DNA of 64,000 nucleotides from Thalassotalea agarivorans (GCF_030295955.1 NZ_AP027363.1:1860001-1924000), one strand, 5' to 3'; positions 9,799 through 18,196 are shown, counted from the stretch's first letter. The notes: generated by a model from the letters alone, not told the origin. Numbers and translations: made by a program.

Positions 9799-9874
9799 TC
9801 CCCAATAGCTCAGTTGGTAGAGCGACGGACTGTTAATCCGTGTGTCACTGGTTCAAGCCCAGTTTGGGGAGCCA
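9799..9874 (+). tRNA. tRNA-Asn (GTT anticodon), copy 2
   Basis: This copy is 76 nt with encoded CCA, and its anticodon GTT is at 9832-9834. It differs from copy 1 at the last acceptor pair, where G7-C66 has become A7-U66, a compensatory change that keeps the stem intact. It lies 43 bp after copy 1 in the same transcript and is followed directly by a terminator. Confidence 0.97.
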
Positions 9875-9934
9875 CATACTAAAGCCTGCTTTTTAGCAGG
9901 CTTTTTTTATGACCAAACGTAGCTAATCAGGACA
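9867..9934 (+). repeat. 68-bp direct repeat, first copy (tRNA 3' end plus terminator)
   Basis: The segment from GGGAGCCA at the tRNA 3' end through the terminator and the flank GACCAAACGTAGCTAATC is repeated identically at 10079-10146. Confidence 0.85.
9881..9908 (+). terminator. Terminator of the tRNA-Asn transcript
   Basis: AGCCTGCT and AGCAGGCT form a perfect 8-bp stem with loop TTTT, followed by a run of T. It begins 6 bp after the tRNA CCA. Confidence 0.9.
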
Positions 9935-10038
9935 CACGATATAGGACTGTCGCTCTAAGCGACGGACATATGTCCAGGACGGACGGTATACTTAAAATGC
10001 AGGAGCAATTTTCAGTAGTGCTCTTTATAAAAACTTAG

Positions 10039-10085
10039 CGTGTGTCACTGGTTTAAGCCCCTTGTTTTGGGTCTTAGCGGGAGCC
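10039..10085 (+). pseudogene. Decayed third tRNA-Asn 3' half
   Basis: 10039-10060 matches the tRNA-Asn T-arm region (GTGTGTCACTGGTTTAAGCCC) with one change, and 10079-10085 matches the acceptor end GGGAGCC. Between them 18 nt replace the expected 6. There is no acceptor 5' strand or intact anticodon arm, so no functional tRNA can form. A 10-nt match to the tRNA D/anticodon region (AGCGACGGAC) occurs at 9958-9967, out of place. Confidence 0.6.
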
Positions 10086-10146
10086 ACATACTAAAGCCTG
10101 CTTTTTAGCAGGCTTTTTTTATGACCAAACGTAGCTAATCAGGACA
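10079..10146 (+). repeat. 68-bp direct repeat, second copy
   Basis: It is identical to 9867-9934 and carries a second intact copy of the tRNA terminator hairpin. The two copies start 212 bp apart. The layout resembles either tandem-array decay or a direct-repeat footprint of an element that once integrated at the tRNA 3' end. Confidence 0.85.
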
Positions 10147-10176
10147 TCCTTCGTCATAAATTTCGAACATATGACC

Positions 10177-10291
10177 CGTCATTCCGTGATGTTTTTACAC
10201 GGAACCTCCCTAACATAAAATGTGCATCCTATTTTTATCCACTCAATACGCGTTTTTACAGCCCGAGATTGCGGCTTTCGCCGCAATGACG
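10177..10291. repeat. MITE/REP-like palindromic element with hairpin ends
   Basis: About 115 bp bounded by inverted CGTCATT (10177) and AATGACG (ends 10291). Each end folds into a hairpin: TTCCGTG with CACGGAA on the left, and ATTGCGGC with GCCGCAAT around TTTC on the right. It has no coding capacity. The CGTCATT start followed by short hairpins is typical of dispersed non-autonomous repeats. No second copy was seen in this window. Confidence 0.6.
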
Positions 10292-10377
10292 ATGAATATC
10301 TTAAACATTGCAAAAACACTCATTCGCAACGTATACTGATTTGGTAATAAATAATTAATAAGTAAAAGGAATTCAAC

Positions 10378-11463
10378 ATGAAACGCCTACTTTTCCCGTT
10401 GGCGATATACGGACTTGCATCAAGCCCAATCGCATTCGCCGACGAAGTAAATGAAACACCCAAAAACTTGTCCAAGCTTATCACAAATTTTACTCCAGCT
10501 ATGCCCTTAGACGAGGGAAGAATACAGCCAAAATATCCGTATGATATGGCGGCACGTGGTAAAGAAGGCTGGGCGAGAGTGAGTTTTGTCGTCAACAAAG
10601 AAGGTAAAGTTGAGCACGTTACTGTTGTAGAACACTCTGGAGAAAAAGCCTTTGCAAAGGCTGCTAAATCCGCAATCAAGAAATGGAAATACAAACCAGC
10701 AACAGAAAATGGTGAAAAAGTAGATAGTTGTCAAAATCTTGTACAAATGGATTTTAAAATGGACGATGGTGGTGTTAGTTCGTCTTTTCTAAATGAATAT
10801 AAAAAAGCAACTCAAGCATTATCTGAAAGCGATACAACGTTGGCCAAGCAGCATATAGATGTATTAGTAGGCAAAGAAAAGAAAAGATACTCCGAACAAC
10901 ATTATTTAAATCTTCTGCTGTTGCAATATGGTGCACAAGTTAACGATCAAGCATTACTTACAAAGGCGGCGCTTGATACAGATCATAATAAAAAAGGCGT
11001 ACCTAAGCCTTACGCAATGTTTATCCTTAATGAAAAACTTACTCACGCCACTGCCGAGAGCAAACTAGACAAGGCTCTACGTTATATCGATGAAATGTCT
11101 CAACTAACAGATGATGAAGCCAGATTAAATGGGATAAACAAAGCGGAAACCAAGATATTGGCATTGATAGAAAGCGATAAAATCATTGGTGTGAAAGGAG
11201 AAACCAATAATAACTCAACATGGTGGCATACACCTGTTCGAAATCAATTCTCAATTATCGAAAACACTCACGACATCCATAAATTAGATATTCGTTGCGA
11301 AAACAATTGGAGCACTTATTCGTTTACCAAAGAATCTAGTTGGAAAATTCCATCATCTTGGCACGGGTGCCAGGTATTGGTTTACACAGAGCCCAATGCT
11401 ACGTTTACCTTTGTGGAGCATCCTTACAGCAACCCAGAAACACAAGCAAAAGTATCAAATTAA
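10378..11463 (+). CDS. Exported protein with a TonB C-terminal-like domain
   Basis: The 361-residue product starts with a cleavable signal peptide (MKRLLFPLAIYGLASSPIAFA) and AAGGA before the ATG. Residues about 45-125 match the TonB C-terminal fold: IQPKYPYDMAARGKEGWARV, VVNKEGKVEHVTVVE, AAKSAIKKWKYKPATENG. The remaining 230 residues are helical and then beta-rich, with four cysteines, three of them near the C-terminus. Unlike true TonB it has no N-terminal membrane anchor with a Pro-rich linker, so it probably does not transduce energy from ExbBD and may be a soluble periplasmic relative. It sits alone between the tRNA/MITE remnants and the IS, so it may be cargo. The terminator after it was split by the IS. 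Confidence 0.75.
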   Translation: MKRLLFPLAIYGLASSPIAFADEVNETPKNLSKLITNFTPAMPLDEGRIQPKYPYDMAARGKEGWARVSFVVNKEGKVEHVTVVEHSGEKAFAKAAKSAIKKWKYKPATENGEKVDSCQNLVQMDFKMDDGGVSSSFLNEYKKATQALSESDTTLAKQHIDVLVGKEKKRYSEQHYLNLLLLQYGAQVNDQALLTKAALDTDHNKKGVPKPYAMFILNEKLTHATAESKLDKALRYIDEMSQLTDDEARLNGINKAETKILALIESDKIIGVKGETNNNSTWWHTPVRNQFSIIENTHDIHKLDIRCENNWSTYSFTKESSWKIPSSWHGCQVLVYTEPNATFTFVEHPYSNPETQAKVSN

Positions 11464-11477
11464 AGTAATAAAAAGCC

Positions 11478-11488
11478 CGCTTAATGCG
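11478..11488. repeat. Target-site duplication, left copy
   Basis: CGCTTAATGCG (11 bp) directly precedes the IS and is repeated at 12925-12935. A 9-bp reading (GCTTAATGC) is possible if each IS end is extended by one base. Confidence 0.85.
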
Positions 11489-11497
11489 CAATGCTGT

Positions 11498-12835
11498 TCA
11501 CTTTAGTGGAGCAGCATTGCGATTAATTGGATAACGGGTCTTTGATATCTTTACCGCCCTAGGTCTTGATGGCCTAGGGCGGTTTTCTTTGAAGAGCATG
11601 GTCAAGTCACCTCGAAGCTGAGCTAATCGTTTTGGTGTATTACCAGGTGATAGCGCTTTTGCCATCACTTTCAATTGACTGGCGATGAACTGGCAAGCAT
11701 ATTTGAAACTAATTTCGTTAGGAGCTCTTTGATGAGAAACGGCCGCTTGACTAGCTTCTCTTCGAACAAGGTTGTAACCCAGCACAAGTCCCCATAACTC
11801 TTGATATACAAGATCAACTGTTTTGCTTCTAAGGGTGATCGCATTGTGTTGCATTGATGATTTGATGTCTCGGTAACCTAGCTCAATTTCCCAACGCTCA
11901 TGGTATAACTCGGCAACATCTTGAGCGTTGTATTTATCACGAGGTAATGATGTGAATACCGTTTTTACTTTGCCAGCAACTTCATACGTTACAGCCCTAA
12001 CTTTCCAAGTTTCCGGTAAGTCAGGATTCTTCTTTCTTGCCTGAGGGGAGACCTTCATCTCGACCAATTGGTCATTACTTTCTTGCTTGTCGAGCAGCGT
12101 GTACTTTAAACCTTTTCTTGCGGGAATAAGCCAATGACTGTTGTCTCCCAGTTTGTTTATACCCAGAAGTAGCTCTGCGCTATAGAAACCTTTGTCTAGT
12201 AGGGTAACTGAGTTATCTGGCAACTTATCCATGAACCCCTTTGCGAGAGGAATTTCACCTTTTCGATAAGGGCTTATATCGCCATCAACAATCACATGAG
12301 AGCGAACATTCATTAGCGTCACGAGCCTTAACATAGGAAATGGCGTTTGCCGATTTGTGCTCGTATTTCCAGAGCCGAAATGCTCACGTAATTCAGGCGT
12401 ATCATTTGTGCGAAATAAAGCCCCATCAACAGCAAAAACCTGAAGGCCGTGCCAAGTGTCACCTGGGTAACGCTCTAATCCCCATTGGTTGCTGCATTGC
12501 CTAAATAGCCATGCCATCGATTCAGAGCCAAGACGTTTTCTCGCTTCGGTTAATGCACTTTTAGCTAAAAGTTTTTCATCAGCTAAGCCTTCAGCACATA
12601 TGTTCATACGCCTTGCTACTTCAGCAATCGGTTCGTTTCTAAAAAATGCCATACCAACTACCAACCAAAGCACCATATCACTGGGCAAACGCCGTCTTCG
12701 GATTGTAGCTTTGGCTGACAACCCTGTCGCTTGATAAACCCAATCGTCAGGAATGTGCTCACAAAAGGTGGTTAACTTGGCAATATCTACTGGGGATTCT
12801 TCGATAAAATCGTGAAACTGGGTGAAGGCAGGCAT
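11498..12835 (-). CDS. IS4-family transposase
   Basis: The enzyme cuts and pastes its own element through a DDE active site. Visible are the first Asp in FAVDGALFRTND, the second in TLLDKGFYSAELL, and the YREK signature Y-x2-R-x3-E-x6-K in YHERWEIELGYRDIK that contains the catalytic Glu. The RRRLPSDMVLWLVVGMA and RLGSESMAWLF segments also match the IS4 group. I chose the ATG at 12835 (445 residues); the frame stays open to a TTG at 12895, but that lies in the subterminal repeat and would put the strong hairpin inside the coding region. The C-terminal codons reach to within 9 bp of the IS end. The frame is intact, so the copy may be active. Confidence 0.93.
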   Translation of the reverse strand: MPAFTQFHDFIEESPVDIAKLTTFCEHIPDDWVYQATGLSAKATIRRRRLPSDMVLWLVVGMAFFRNEPIAEVARRMNICAEGLADEKLLAKSALTEARKRLGSESMAWLFRQCSNQWGLERYPGDTWHGLQVFAVDGALFRTNDTPELREHFGSGNTSTNRQTPFPMLRLVTLMNVRSHVIVDGDISPYRKGEIPLAKGFMDKLPDNSVTLLDKGFYSAELLLGINKLGDNSHWLIPARKGLKYTLLDKQESNDQLVEMKVSPQARKKNPDLPETWKVRAVTYEVAGKVKTVFTSLPRDKYNAQDVAELYHERWEIELGYRDIKSSMQHNAITLRSKTVDLVYQELWGLVLGYNLVRREASQAAVSHQRAPNEISFKYACQFIASQLKVMAKALSPGNTPKRLAQLRGDLTMLFKENRPRPSRPRAVKISKTRYPINRNAAPLK

Positions 12836-12870
12836 AAAAAAATCCGTAATCAGAAAACTGACTACGGATT
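12836..12870 (-). terminator. Terminator-like hairpin directly before the transposase ATG
   Basis: On the minus strand AATCCGTAGTCAG and CTGATTACGGATT form a 13-bp stem with one wobble and loop TTTT, then a run of T ends at the ATG. This would stop transcripts entering from the M28 gene side, or hide the start in long RNAs. Confidence 0.6.
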
Positions 12871-12924
12871 TTGCACGATCATTTGGATCGGTCAACTGAT
12901 CACATTCTTAATAGATCAGCATTG

Positions 12925-12935
12925 CGCTTAATGCG
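12925..12935. repeat. Target-site duplication, right copy
   Basis: CGCTTAATGCG directly follows the IS. The adjacent GGGCTTTTTT is the right half of the interrupted terminator. Confidence 0.85.
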
Positions 12936-12958
12936 GGCTTTTTTAATTTTAACTCGAG

Positions 12959-14593
12959 CTATTTCATCATCGCATCGCGAGCGGCTTTAAACTCTGTGCC
13001 TTCTCGCCAATTTGGCCAGCTATCACCGTCGGCTAATATTAAGCCTGTTTCAAAGAACAATTGTAGTTCTTGAATCATACCTGCCCAGCCAAAGTCTTCA
13101 CTATATTCATCACACGCTTGATGGTAGCACTGTGACTTTAATGCAGTCATTTGCTCTGCAATTTTAGCTTCTTCTACATTTAACGGTGTTAAACCACCAC
13201 CCGCACTTAACGCTGGCACACCTTTTAGCGCAAGACTAAAATGGTCGCTACGATAATAATAGCCGCGCTCTGGAGTAGGCTCTGGAGAAAGCGTTCTATT
13301 TTGGCGCTTAGCTGCCTGTGCTAGCGCGATTTCCAGCTCTGATTTACCAAAACCAACCACTGAAATATCTTTTTTCATGCCGCTAATGCTTAAGCTATCC
13401 ATATTGATCAAGCCTACAATTTTATTTAGCGGCATTGTTGGATTGCTTGCAAAGTAGCGAGAGCCCAGTCTGCCCTGCTCTTCAGCTGTTACCGCAATAA
13501 AGGTAACTGAGCGTTTAGGTGCTTTTTCTAGTTGCTTATACGCGTTTGCAATATGCACTAAACCGGCTGTACCAGTGGCATTGTCATGGGCACCGTTAAA
13601 CACCACTTTTTTACCATCAATCACTGTTTCACCTAAGTGATCCCAATGACCCATGTAAATAATATGTTCATCCGGTTTCTCACTACCCTTAATCGTGGCA
13701 ATGACATTATCTGACACAGAAGATTCAACGTTGTTTTCAATACTAATAGATGCAGTATTCTTTAAGTCAATTGCCTTGAAATCTTTTGCTAAGGCTTGCT
13801 TTTTCGCGTCATAAAAATCAACGCCTGCTTTTGCAAATAAGGCTTTTGCTTTTTCAACGCTGATCCACATTTCGACATCTACTGATGGCTCATTGGTTTG
13901 CGCTACAGGTAAGTGAAATTGAGGCCCTGTCCAGCTGCTTTCGATGACATTCCAACCGTAACTAGCTGGCGCTGTTTCATGGACAATAATTGCGCCGGCA
14001 GCGCCTTGGCGAGCTGCTTCTTCATATTTGTAGGTCCAACGACCATAGTAGGTCATAGTGTTGCCTTCAAATAAGCTTTCCTTTTGTGTGGCATAGCCTG
14101 GGTCATTAACCAAAATAACAACTGTTTTACCCTTAACATCAACACCTTGGTAATCGTTCCAATTGTACTCTGGCGCGTTTATACCATAGCCCACAAACAC
14201 TAATGGCGAATCTTTCAAAGCGATACTTTTTTGGGTTTTACGTGAACTTGCTACGAAGTTTTTAGGGAATTCAAACTCCATATCAGCAATCGTTAGGCTG
14301 CTTGTTGGTGTGCTTTCAATTTGCACCATAGATACGGCTTGTGTATAGCTGTCTTTGTTTCCTGGGTCTAGGCCAAGTGCCTTAAAACCACTAACTAAAT
14401 AATCTACTGTTAGCTTCTCACCTTCGGTAGACGGTGCTCTGCCACCAAACTCGTCAGACGAAAGTAGCTTAACGTCCGCTTTTATGCTGTTTTCATCGAA
14501 TGAATGATATGCCTTTTCAAAGTCTGTCTCTGCGCCTGCTTGCATGGCAATAGATGAAGACAACAAAGTTAATAGAATGGATTTTTTTATCAC
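12959..14593 (-). CDS. M28-family exported zinc metallopeptidase
   Basis: This protein belongs to the aminopeptidase Y/Q family, which removes N-terminal residues with two zinc ions. The zinc ligands can be seen: MGHWDHLG (His, Asp), NGAHDNATG (bridging Asp), AVTAEEQG (catalytic Glu and a ligand Glu), LINMDSL (Asp) and YRSDHFSLAL (His). A PA domain (about residues 130-300, YQGVDVKGKTVVILVNDPG) sits before the catalytic part. I chose GTG at 14593 (544 residues) because GGAG lies 9 nt upstream and the signal peptide (IKKSILLTLLSSSIAMQAGA) then starts at once; an ATG at 14629 would add 12 residues. Secretion to the periplasm or outside suggests peptide scavenging. Its terminator has been destroyed by the IS. 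Confidence 0.9.
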   Translation of the reverse strand: MIKKSILLTLLSSSIAMQAGAETDFEKAYHSFDENSIKADVKLLSSDEFGGRAPSTEGEKLTVDYLVSGFKALGLDPGNKDSYTQAVSMVQIESTPTSSLTIADMEFEFPKNFVASSRKTQKSIALKDSPLVFVGYGINAPEYNWNDYQGVDVKGKTVVILVNDPGYATQKESLFEGNTMTYYGRWTYKYEEAARQGAAGAIIVHETAPASYGWNVIESSWTGPQFHLPVAQTNEPSVDVEMWISVEKAKALFAKAGVDFYDAKKQALAKDFKAIDLKNTASISIENNVESSVSDNVIATIKGSEKPDEHIIYMGHWDHLGETVIDGKKVVFNGAHDNATGTAGLVHIANAYKQLEKAPKRSVTFIAVTAEEQGRLGSRYFASNPTMPLNKIVGLINMDSLSISGMKKDISVVGFGKSELEIALAQAAKRQNRTLSPEPTPERGYYYRSDHFSLALKGVPALSAGGGLTPLNVEEAKIAEQMTALKSQCYHQACDEYSEDFGWAGMIQELQLFFETGLILADGDSWPNWREGTEFKAARDAMMK

Positions 14594-14801
14594 GTTTTTA
14601 AACTCCACAAATAATGCTGCCGATAACATACCGAGTTTTTGACTTAACCGCCACGTATTAGATGATATTTAATGTAGGTTGATTGTAATCTTTCATTAAC
14701 TCTGGTTGAAAAGCAGACACAAACAATTAAATAACCTTTCCCCTTTTTCGAATTTTGATACACTGTCGCCGTCCTTATTAATCAATGGTTTTAACTTTGC
14801 C

Positions 14802-15419
14802 GTGTTAGACACCACATTACTGTCACTTTTTGTTCCAACATTTTTCTTGGTGAGCATTTCCCCTGGCATGTGCATGACGTTGGCGCTAACGCTTGGCATG
14901 TCTATCGGCGTTAGAAAAACCTTGTGGATGATGGCAGGTGAATTACTGGGTGTGGCAACAGTGGCTATATGTGCCGCGATAGGTGTGGCAGGTATTGTTT
15001 CGAAATGGCCACAATTGTTTATTGTGTTAAAAATTGTTGGCGCAGCCTACCTTTCATACATTGGTATTGCGATGTTAAGAGCACGCCAAGGTATTGTGAT
15101 CAGCGATCCGTCTAAACAAACAGATATCTCACGTATAGGGCTATTTAATCAGGGGTTAATTACCGCCCTATCCAATCCTAAAGGCTGGATTTTCATGATT
15201 AGTCTATTGCCGCCTTTTATTAATCCCGAACTTCAGTTTGCGCCTCAACTGGCAGCGCTAATTGTTATAATTCTTATCAGTGAATTAATATGCATGCTTA
15301 TCTACGCCAACGGTGGTAAAACGCTTGGTCGTTTGCTTAAAAATAAAGGTGATTTAGTGATAAATAGAATCGCGGGTAGCCTTATGTTACTGGTTGCGAT
15401 TTGGCTATTATTTACTTAA
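14802..15419 (+). CDS. LysE/RhtB-family amino-acid exporter
   Basis: This is an inner-membrane protein of about 205 residues with six hydrophobic segments. It has the family N-terminal motif SPGMCMTLALTLGMSIGVRKT and the later LSNPKGWIFMISLLPPFI. Family members export amino acids such as lysine, homoserine or threonine; the substrate here is unknown. The frame is open to a TTG at 14706, but the family start pattern and a -10-like GATACACT near 14757 favour GTG at 14802, without a clear ribosome site. It is divergent from the M28 gene, and its stop overlaps the convergent lipoprotein gene by 4 bp. Confidence 0.85.
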   Translation: MLDTTLLSLFVPTFFLVSISPGMCMTLALTLGMSIGVRKTLWMMAGELLGVATVAICAAIGVAGIVSKWPQLFIVLKIVGAAYLSYIGIAMLRARQGIVISDPSKQTDISRIGLFNQGLITALSNPKGWIFMISLLPPFINPELQFAPQLAALIVIILISELICMLIYANGGKTLGRLLKNKGDLVINRIAGSLMLLVAIWLLFT

Positions 15420-15883
15420 CGATTGCGACTTTCAAAGGTAAAACTAGTTGATTCGATGTTGCCCTCACTGTCTTTGGCTTCTAGCACAATACGCCACACC
15501 ATAATAGGTTCGCTACAACTGCCAAATAGGCCTTCAGCCTGCCAAGATTGGCTGTTGTTATCGTAGCTGAAAAAGAGTGGAATTTTGCCCATAAACATGG
15601 TTTCACCTTCAATATAGGCTGTTAGCGTAGAAAATTTACTTTTTTCTTCGCCGCTAATACTCAGTACAAAAGGTTGTTCCGGTGTTAATTTTTCCACATT
15701 GAATGCCACAGCATAATTGACATTGAACAAGGAAATTGTGCATTGAGATTGGCTGTCGATACAGATCGGCGTATCGAGATATTTTTGCGAATTATTCTGT
15801 TTATCACTACAAGCTATGGAAAAGAGGCAAAAAAGTGCAATTAATGACCACTTTTTAACCAAAGCAGTCCTTTCTAAGCGCAT
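15416..15883 (-). CDS. Putative lipoprotein next to the cbb3 oxidase genes
   Basis: This product of about 155 residues starts with MRLERTALVKKW and a hydrophobic run ending SIAC, a plausible but imperfect lipobox. The mature chain is beta-rich (QPFVLSISGEEKSKF, AYIEGETMFMGKIPLFF) with paired cysteines (CIDSQSQC and FGSC). AGGA lies 6 nt before the ATG at 15883, which is preferred over a start at 15919. It is divergent from ccoN, and the FNR-like site lies in the shared gap. In related marine bacteria a small protein often stands beside ccoN, but I know no function for it. Confidence 0.7.
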   Translation of the reverse strand: MRLERTALVKKWSLIALFCLFSIACSDKQNNSQKYLDTPICIDSQSQCTISLFNVNYAVAFNVEKLTPEQPFVLSISGEEKSKFSTLTAYIEGETMFMGKIPLFFSYDNNSQSWQAEGLFGSCSEPIMVWRIVLEAKDSEGNIESTSFTFESRNR

Positions 15884-15918
15884 ATTTTTCCTATCTTTAT
15901 TCAATTTTTGAACAATCA

Positions 15919-15932
15919 TTGATCTAAAACAA
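15919..15932 (+). promoter_or_regulatory. FNR box upstream of ccoN
   Basis: TTGATCTAAAACAA matches the FNR consensus TTGAT-N4-ATCAA at 9 of 10 positions. A -10-like CATTAT starts 35 bp after the first base of the box, the spacing of a class II FNR-activated promoter. It lies 179 bp before the ccoN start and could also affect the divergent lipoprotein gene. Confidence 0.65.
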
Positions 15933-16110
15933 ATTTCCCACTTTTTGTAATGACATTATGTAACAAAGTCCTTATCATATGCACCCGATTATATATTGGT
16001 CCGTGAATTTTCTAAATTTTACGCTATAAATACAAGATAAGGGTAAATTTTTGCTCAGGGACTAATGAGTAAGTATATTTAATAATAATCATAACTGCGG
16101 AAGCCAAAAC

Positions 16111-17535
16111 ATGAGTCAAACAAATACGTCAGCAGTAGACTACAACATGAATGTTGTACGTCAATTCACTGTAATGACTGTGATCTGGGGATTCGTTGGT
16201 ACCTTGGTTGGTGTAATTATCGCGGCACAATTAGTGTGGCCTGCGTTAAATTTTGACACGCCATGGTTAACGTATTCTCGTCTTCGCCCGTTACATACCA
16301 ACGCGGTAATTTTTGCATTTGGTACGAGTGCTCTTTTTGCTACGTCCTATTATGTCGTGCAAAGGACCTGTAAAACCACCTTGTTCGGTGGTCCATTAGC
16401 AAGTTTCACCTTCTGGGGTTGGCAGCTTGTTATTGTACTAGCGGCAATCACCTTACCTTTAGGTTACACGTCCAGTAAAGAGTATGCTGAATTAGAGTGG
16501 CCAATCGATATTCTAATTGCGGTTGTATGGGTATCCTACGCCATCGTGTTCTTTGGCACGATCGTTAAGCGTAAGACGTCACACATTTATGTAGCCAACT
16601 GGTTCTTTGGTGGATTCATTATTACTGTTGCTGTATTGCATATCGGTAACTCAATGGCTATCCCTGTTTCCTTTATGAAATCTTACTCACTATACTCCGG
16701 TGCCATCGATGCGATGATGCAGTGGTGGTATGGTCACAATGCGGTTGGATTCCTATTAACTGCTGGTTTCTTGGGTATGATGTACTACTTCGTACCGAAG
16801 CAAGCTGAGCGCCCAGTTTATTCTTATCGTTTGTCTATTGTTCACTTTTGGGCATTAGTATCATTATACATTTGGGCTGGTCCTCACCACCTTCACTACA
16901 CTGCTCTACCTGATTGGGCACAAAGTTTAGGTATGGTTATGTCAGTCGTATTATTCCTACCATCTTGGGGTGGTATGATTAACGGTATCATGACGTTATC
17001 AGGTGCATGGCACAAACTAAGAACAGACCCTATTCTTCGTTTCCTTATTGTTTCATTGTCTTTCTACGGTATGTCTACCTTTGAAGGCCCAATGATGGCA
17101 ATTAAATCGGTAAACGCGCTTTCTCACTACACTGACTGGACTATCGGCCACGTACACTCTGGTGCTTTAGGTTGGGTAGCGATGATTTCTATCGGTGCGC
17201 TTTACCACTTAATTCCTGTACTGTTCAATCAAGAGCGCATGTACAGCATTAGATTAATCAATATTCACTTCTGGATTCATACAGCGGGTATCGTGTTATA
17301 TATCGTTGCAATGTGGATTTCAGGTGTAATGCAAGGCTTGATGTGGCGTGCGGTTAACACCGACGGTACGTTAACTTATAGCTTTGTTGAAAGCTTACAA
17401 GCGTCATATCCGTTCTACTTTATGCGCTTTGTTGGCGGTGTATTAGTTGTTGCAGGTTTTGTACTTATGGCTTACAACATGTTTAAAACCATTCAAGCGG
17501 AAAGCAATAGCTTGAAGCGCGAAGAACTAGCATAA
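16111..17535 (+). CDS. ccoN: Cytochrome cbb3 oxidase subunit I
   Basis: CcoN is the catalytic subunit of the high-affinity terminal oxidase. It binds the low-spin haem b and the haem b3-CuB centre that reduces oxygen and pumps protons. The 474-residue product has about 12 membrane segments and the histidine ligands expected: [37 protein letters not shown] and [11 protein letters not shown]. The start has GCGGAAG upstream. It leads the ccoNOQP operon, with ccoO 11 bp downstream. An FNR box in the promoter region fits induction at low oxygen. Confidence 0.97.
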   Translation: MSQTNTSAVDYNMNVVRQFTVMTVIWGFVGTLVGVIIAAQLVWPALNFDTPWLTYSRLRPLHTNAVIFAFGTSALFATSYYVVQRTCKTTLFGGPLASFTFWGWQLVIVLAAITLPLGYTSSKEYAELEWPIDILIAVVWVSYAIVFFGTIVKRKTSHIYVANWFFGGFIITVAVLHIGNSMAIPVSFMKSYSLYSGAIDAMMQWWYGHNAVGFLLTAGFLGMMYYFVPKQAERPVYSYRLSIVHFWALVSLYIWAGPHHLHYTALPDWAQSLGMVMSVVLFLPSWGGMINGIMTLSGAWHKLRTDPILRFLIVSLSFYGMSTFEGPMMAIKSVNALSHYTDWTIGHVHSGALGWVAMISIGALYHLIPVLFNQERMYSIRLINIHFWIHTAGIVLYIVAMWISGVMQGLMWRAVNTDGTLTYSFVESLQASYPFYFMRFVGGVLVVAGFVLMAYNMFKTIQAESNSLKREELA

Positions 17536-17546
17536 GGAGACGACAC

Positions 17547-18191
17547 ATGACAAATAAACATGAAAAAGTCGAACAAAATGTAGGCTGGTTCTTCATCGTT
17601 ACAATCCTAGCAATCAGTATCGGTGGCTTGGTTGAAATAACGCCGTTGTTTTTCCAAAAAGAAACAACACAACCAGTTGATAACCTGCGCCCATACACGG
17701 CATTAGAGATGGAAGGACGCGATATATACATTCGTGAAGGCTGTAACACTTGTCATAGCCAAATGATTCGTCCATTCCGTGCTGAAACTGAGCGTTATGG
17801 TCACTATAGTGTTGCTGGTGAGCATGTTTGGGAACATCCATTCTTATGGGGTTCTAAGCGTACTGGACCAGACTTAGCGCGTGTAGGTGGTCGTTATAGT
17901 GACGATTGGCACCGTGCTCACTTAATTAATCCAAGAGATGTGGTACCTGAGTCAAATATGCCAGGATTTCCATGGTTAGAAGAGAACACCTTAGACGGCG
18001 AACTAATTGCTGACAAAATGGAAGTGTTCAACATGCTAACGAAGAACCGTAGCCATAAAGATGCTGACGGTAATCCGATTCCGCTTTACTCCGCGGAAGA
18101 CATCAAAAACGCTAAGGCGGCAGTAAAAGGCAAAACCGAAATGGAAGCCCTTATTGCTTACTTACAATCATTGGGTCATGCCCTTAAGTAG
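17547..18191 (+). CDS. ccoO: Cytochrome cbb3 oxidase subunit II
   Basis: CcoO is a membrane-anchored mono-haem cytochrome c that passes electrons to CcoN. The 214-residue product has one N-terminal membrane helix ([20 protein letters not shown]) and a CNTCH haem c site in [15 protein letters not shown], with a distal methionine candidate in [10 protein letters not shown]. It starts after AAGGAGACGAC and is followed within 5 bp by ccoQ, consistent with one transcript. Confidence 0.97.
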   Translation: MTNKHEKVEQNVGWFFIVTILAISIGGLVEITPLFFQKETTQPVDNLRPYTALEMEGRDIYIREGCNTCHSQMIRPFRAETERYGHYSVAGEHVWEHPFLWGSKRTGPDLARVGGRYSDDWHRAHLINPRDVVPESNMPGFPWLEENTLDGELIADKMEVFNMLTKNRSHKDADGNPIPLYSAEDIKNAKAAVKGKTEMEALIAYLQSLGHALK

Positions 18192-18196
18192 GCGCT

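Larger units (their letters stand above)
11489..12924 (-). mobile_element. IS4-group insertion sequence, complete
   Basis: The element is 1436 bp with ends CAATGCTG and CAGCATTG and an 11-bp target duplication, all in the range of the IS4 group. It carries one intact transposase on the minus strand. The left end holds a second inverted CAGCATTG at 11512-11519, so the left 31 bp are themselves palindromic. The insertion point is the loop of a bidirectional terminator, GCCCGC-TTAAT-GCGGGC, that once separated the TonB-domain gene from the M28 peptidase gene. Confidence 0.93.

Noticed and set aside
9935-10038. Segment with GGAC repeats and the palindrome GGACATATGTCC as a CRISPR or integron attC site
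   Set aside because: No regular spacing or array, no attC core pair, and no cas or integrase gene in the window.
12835-12895. TTG start of the transposase at 12895
   Set aside because: It lies in the subterminal repeat and puts the terminator-like hairpin in the coding sequence; ATG at 12835 gives the usual IS4 length. Not fully excluded.
14706-14801. N-terminal extension of the LysE-family gene from TTG
   Set aside because: No ribosome site and no family similarity in the first 32 codons; a -10-like sequence lies within it.
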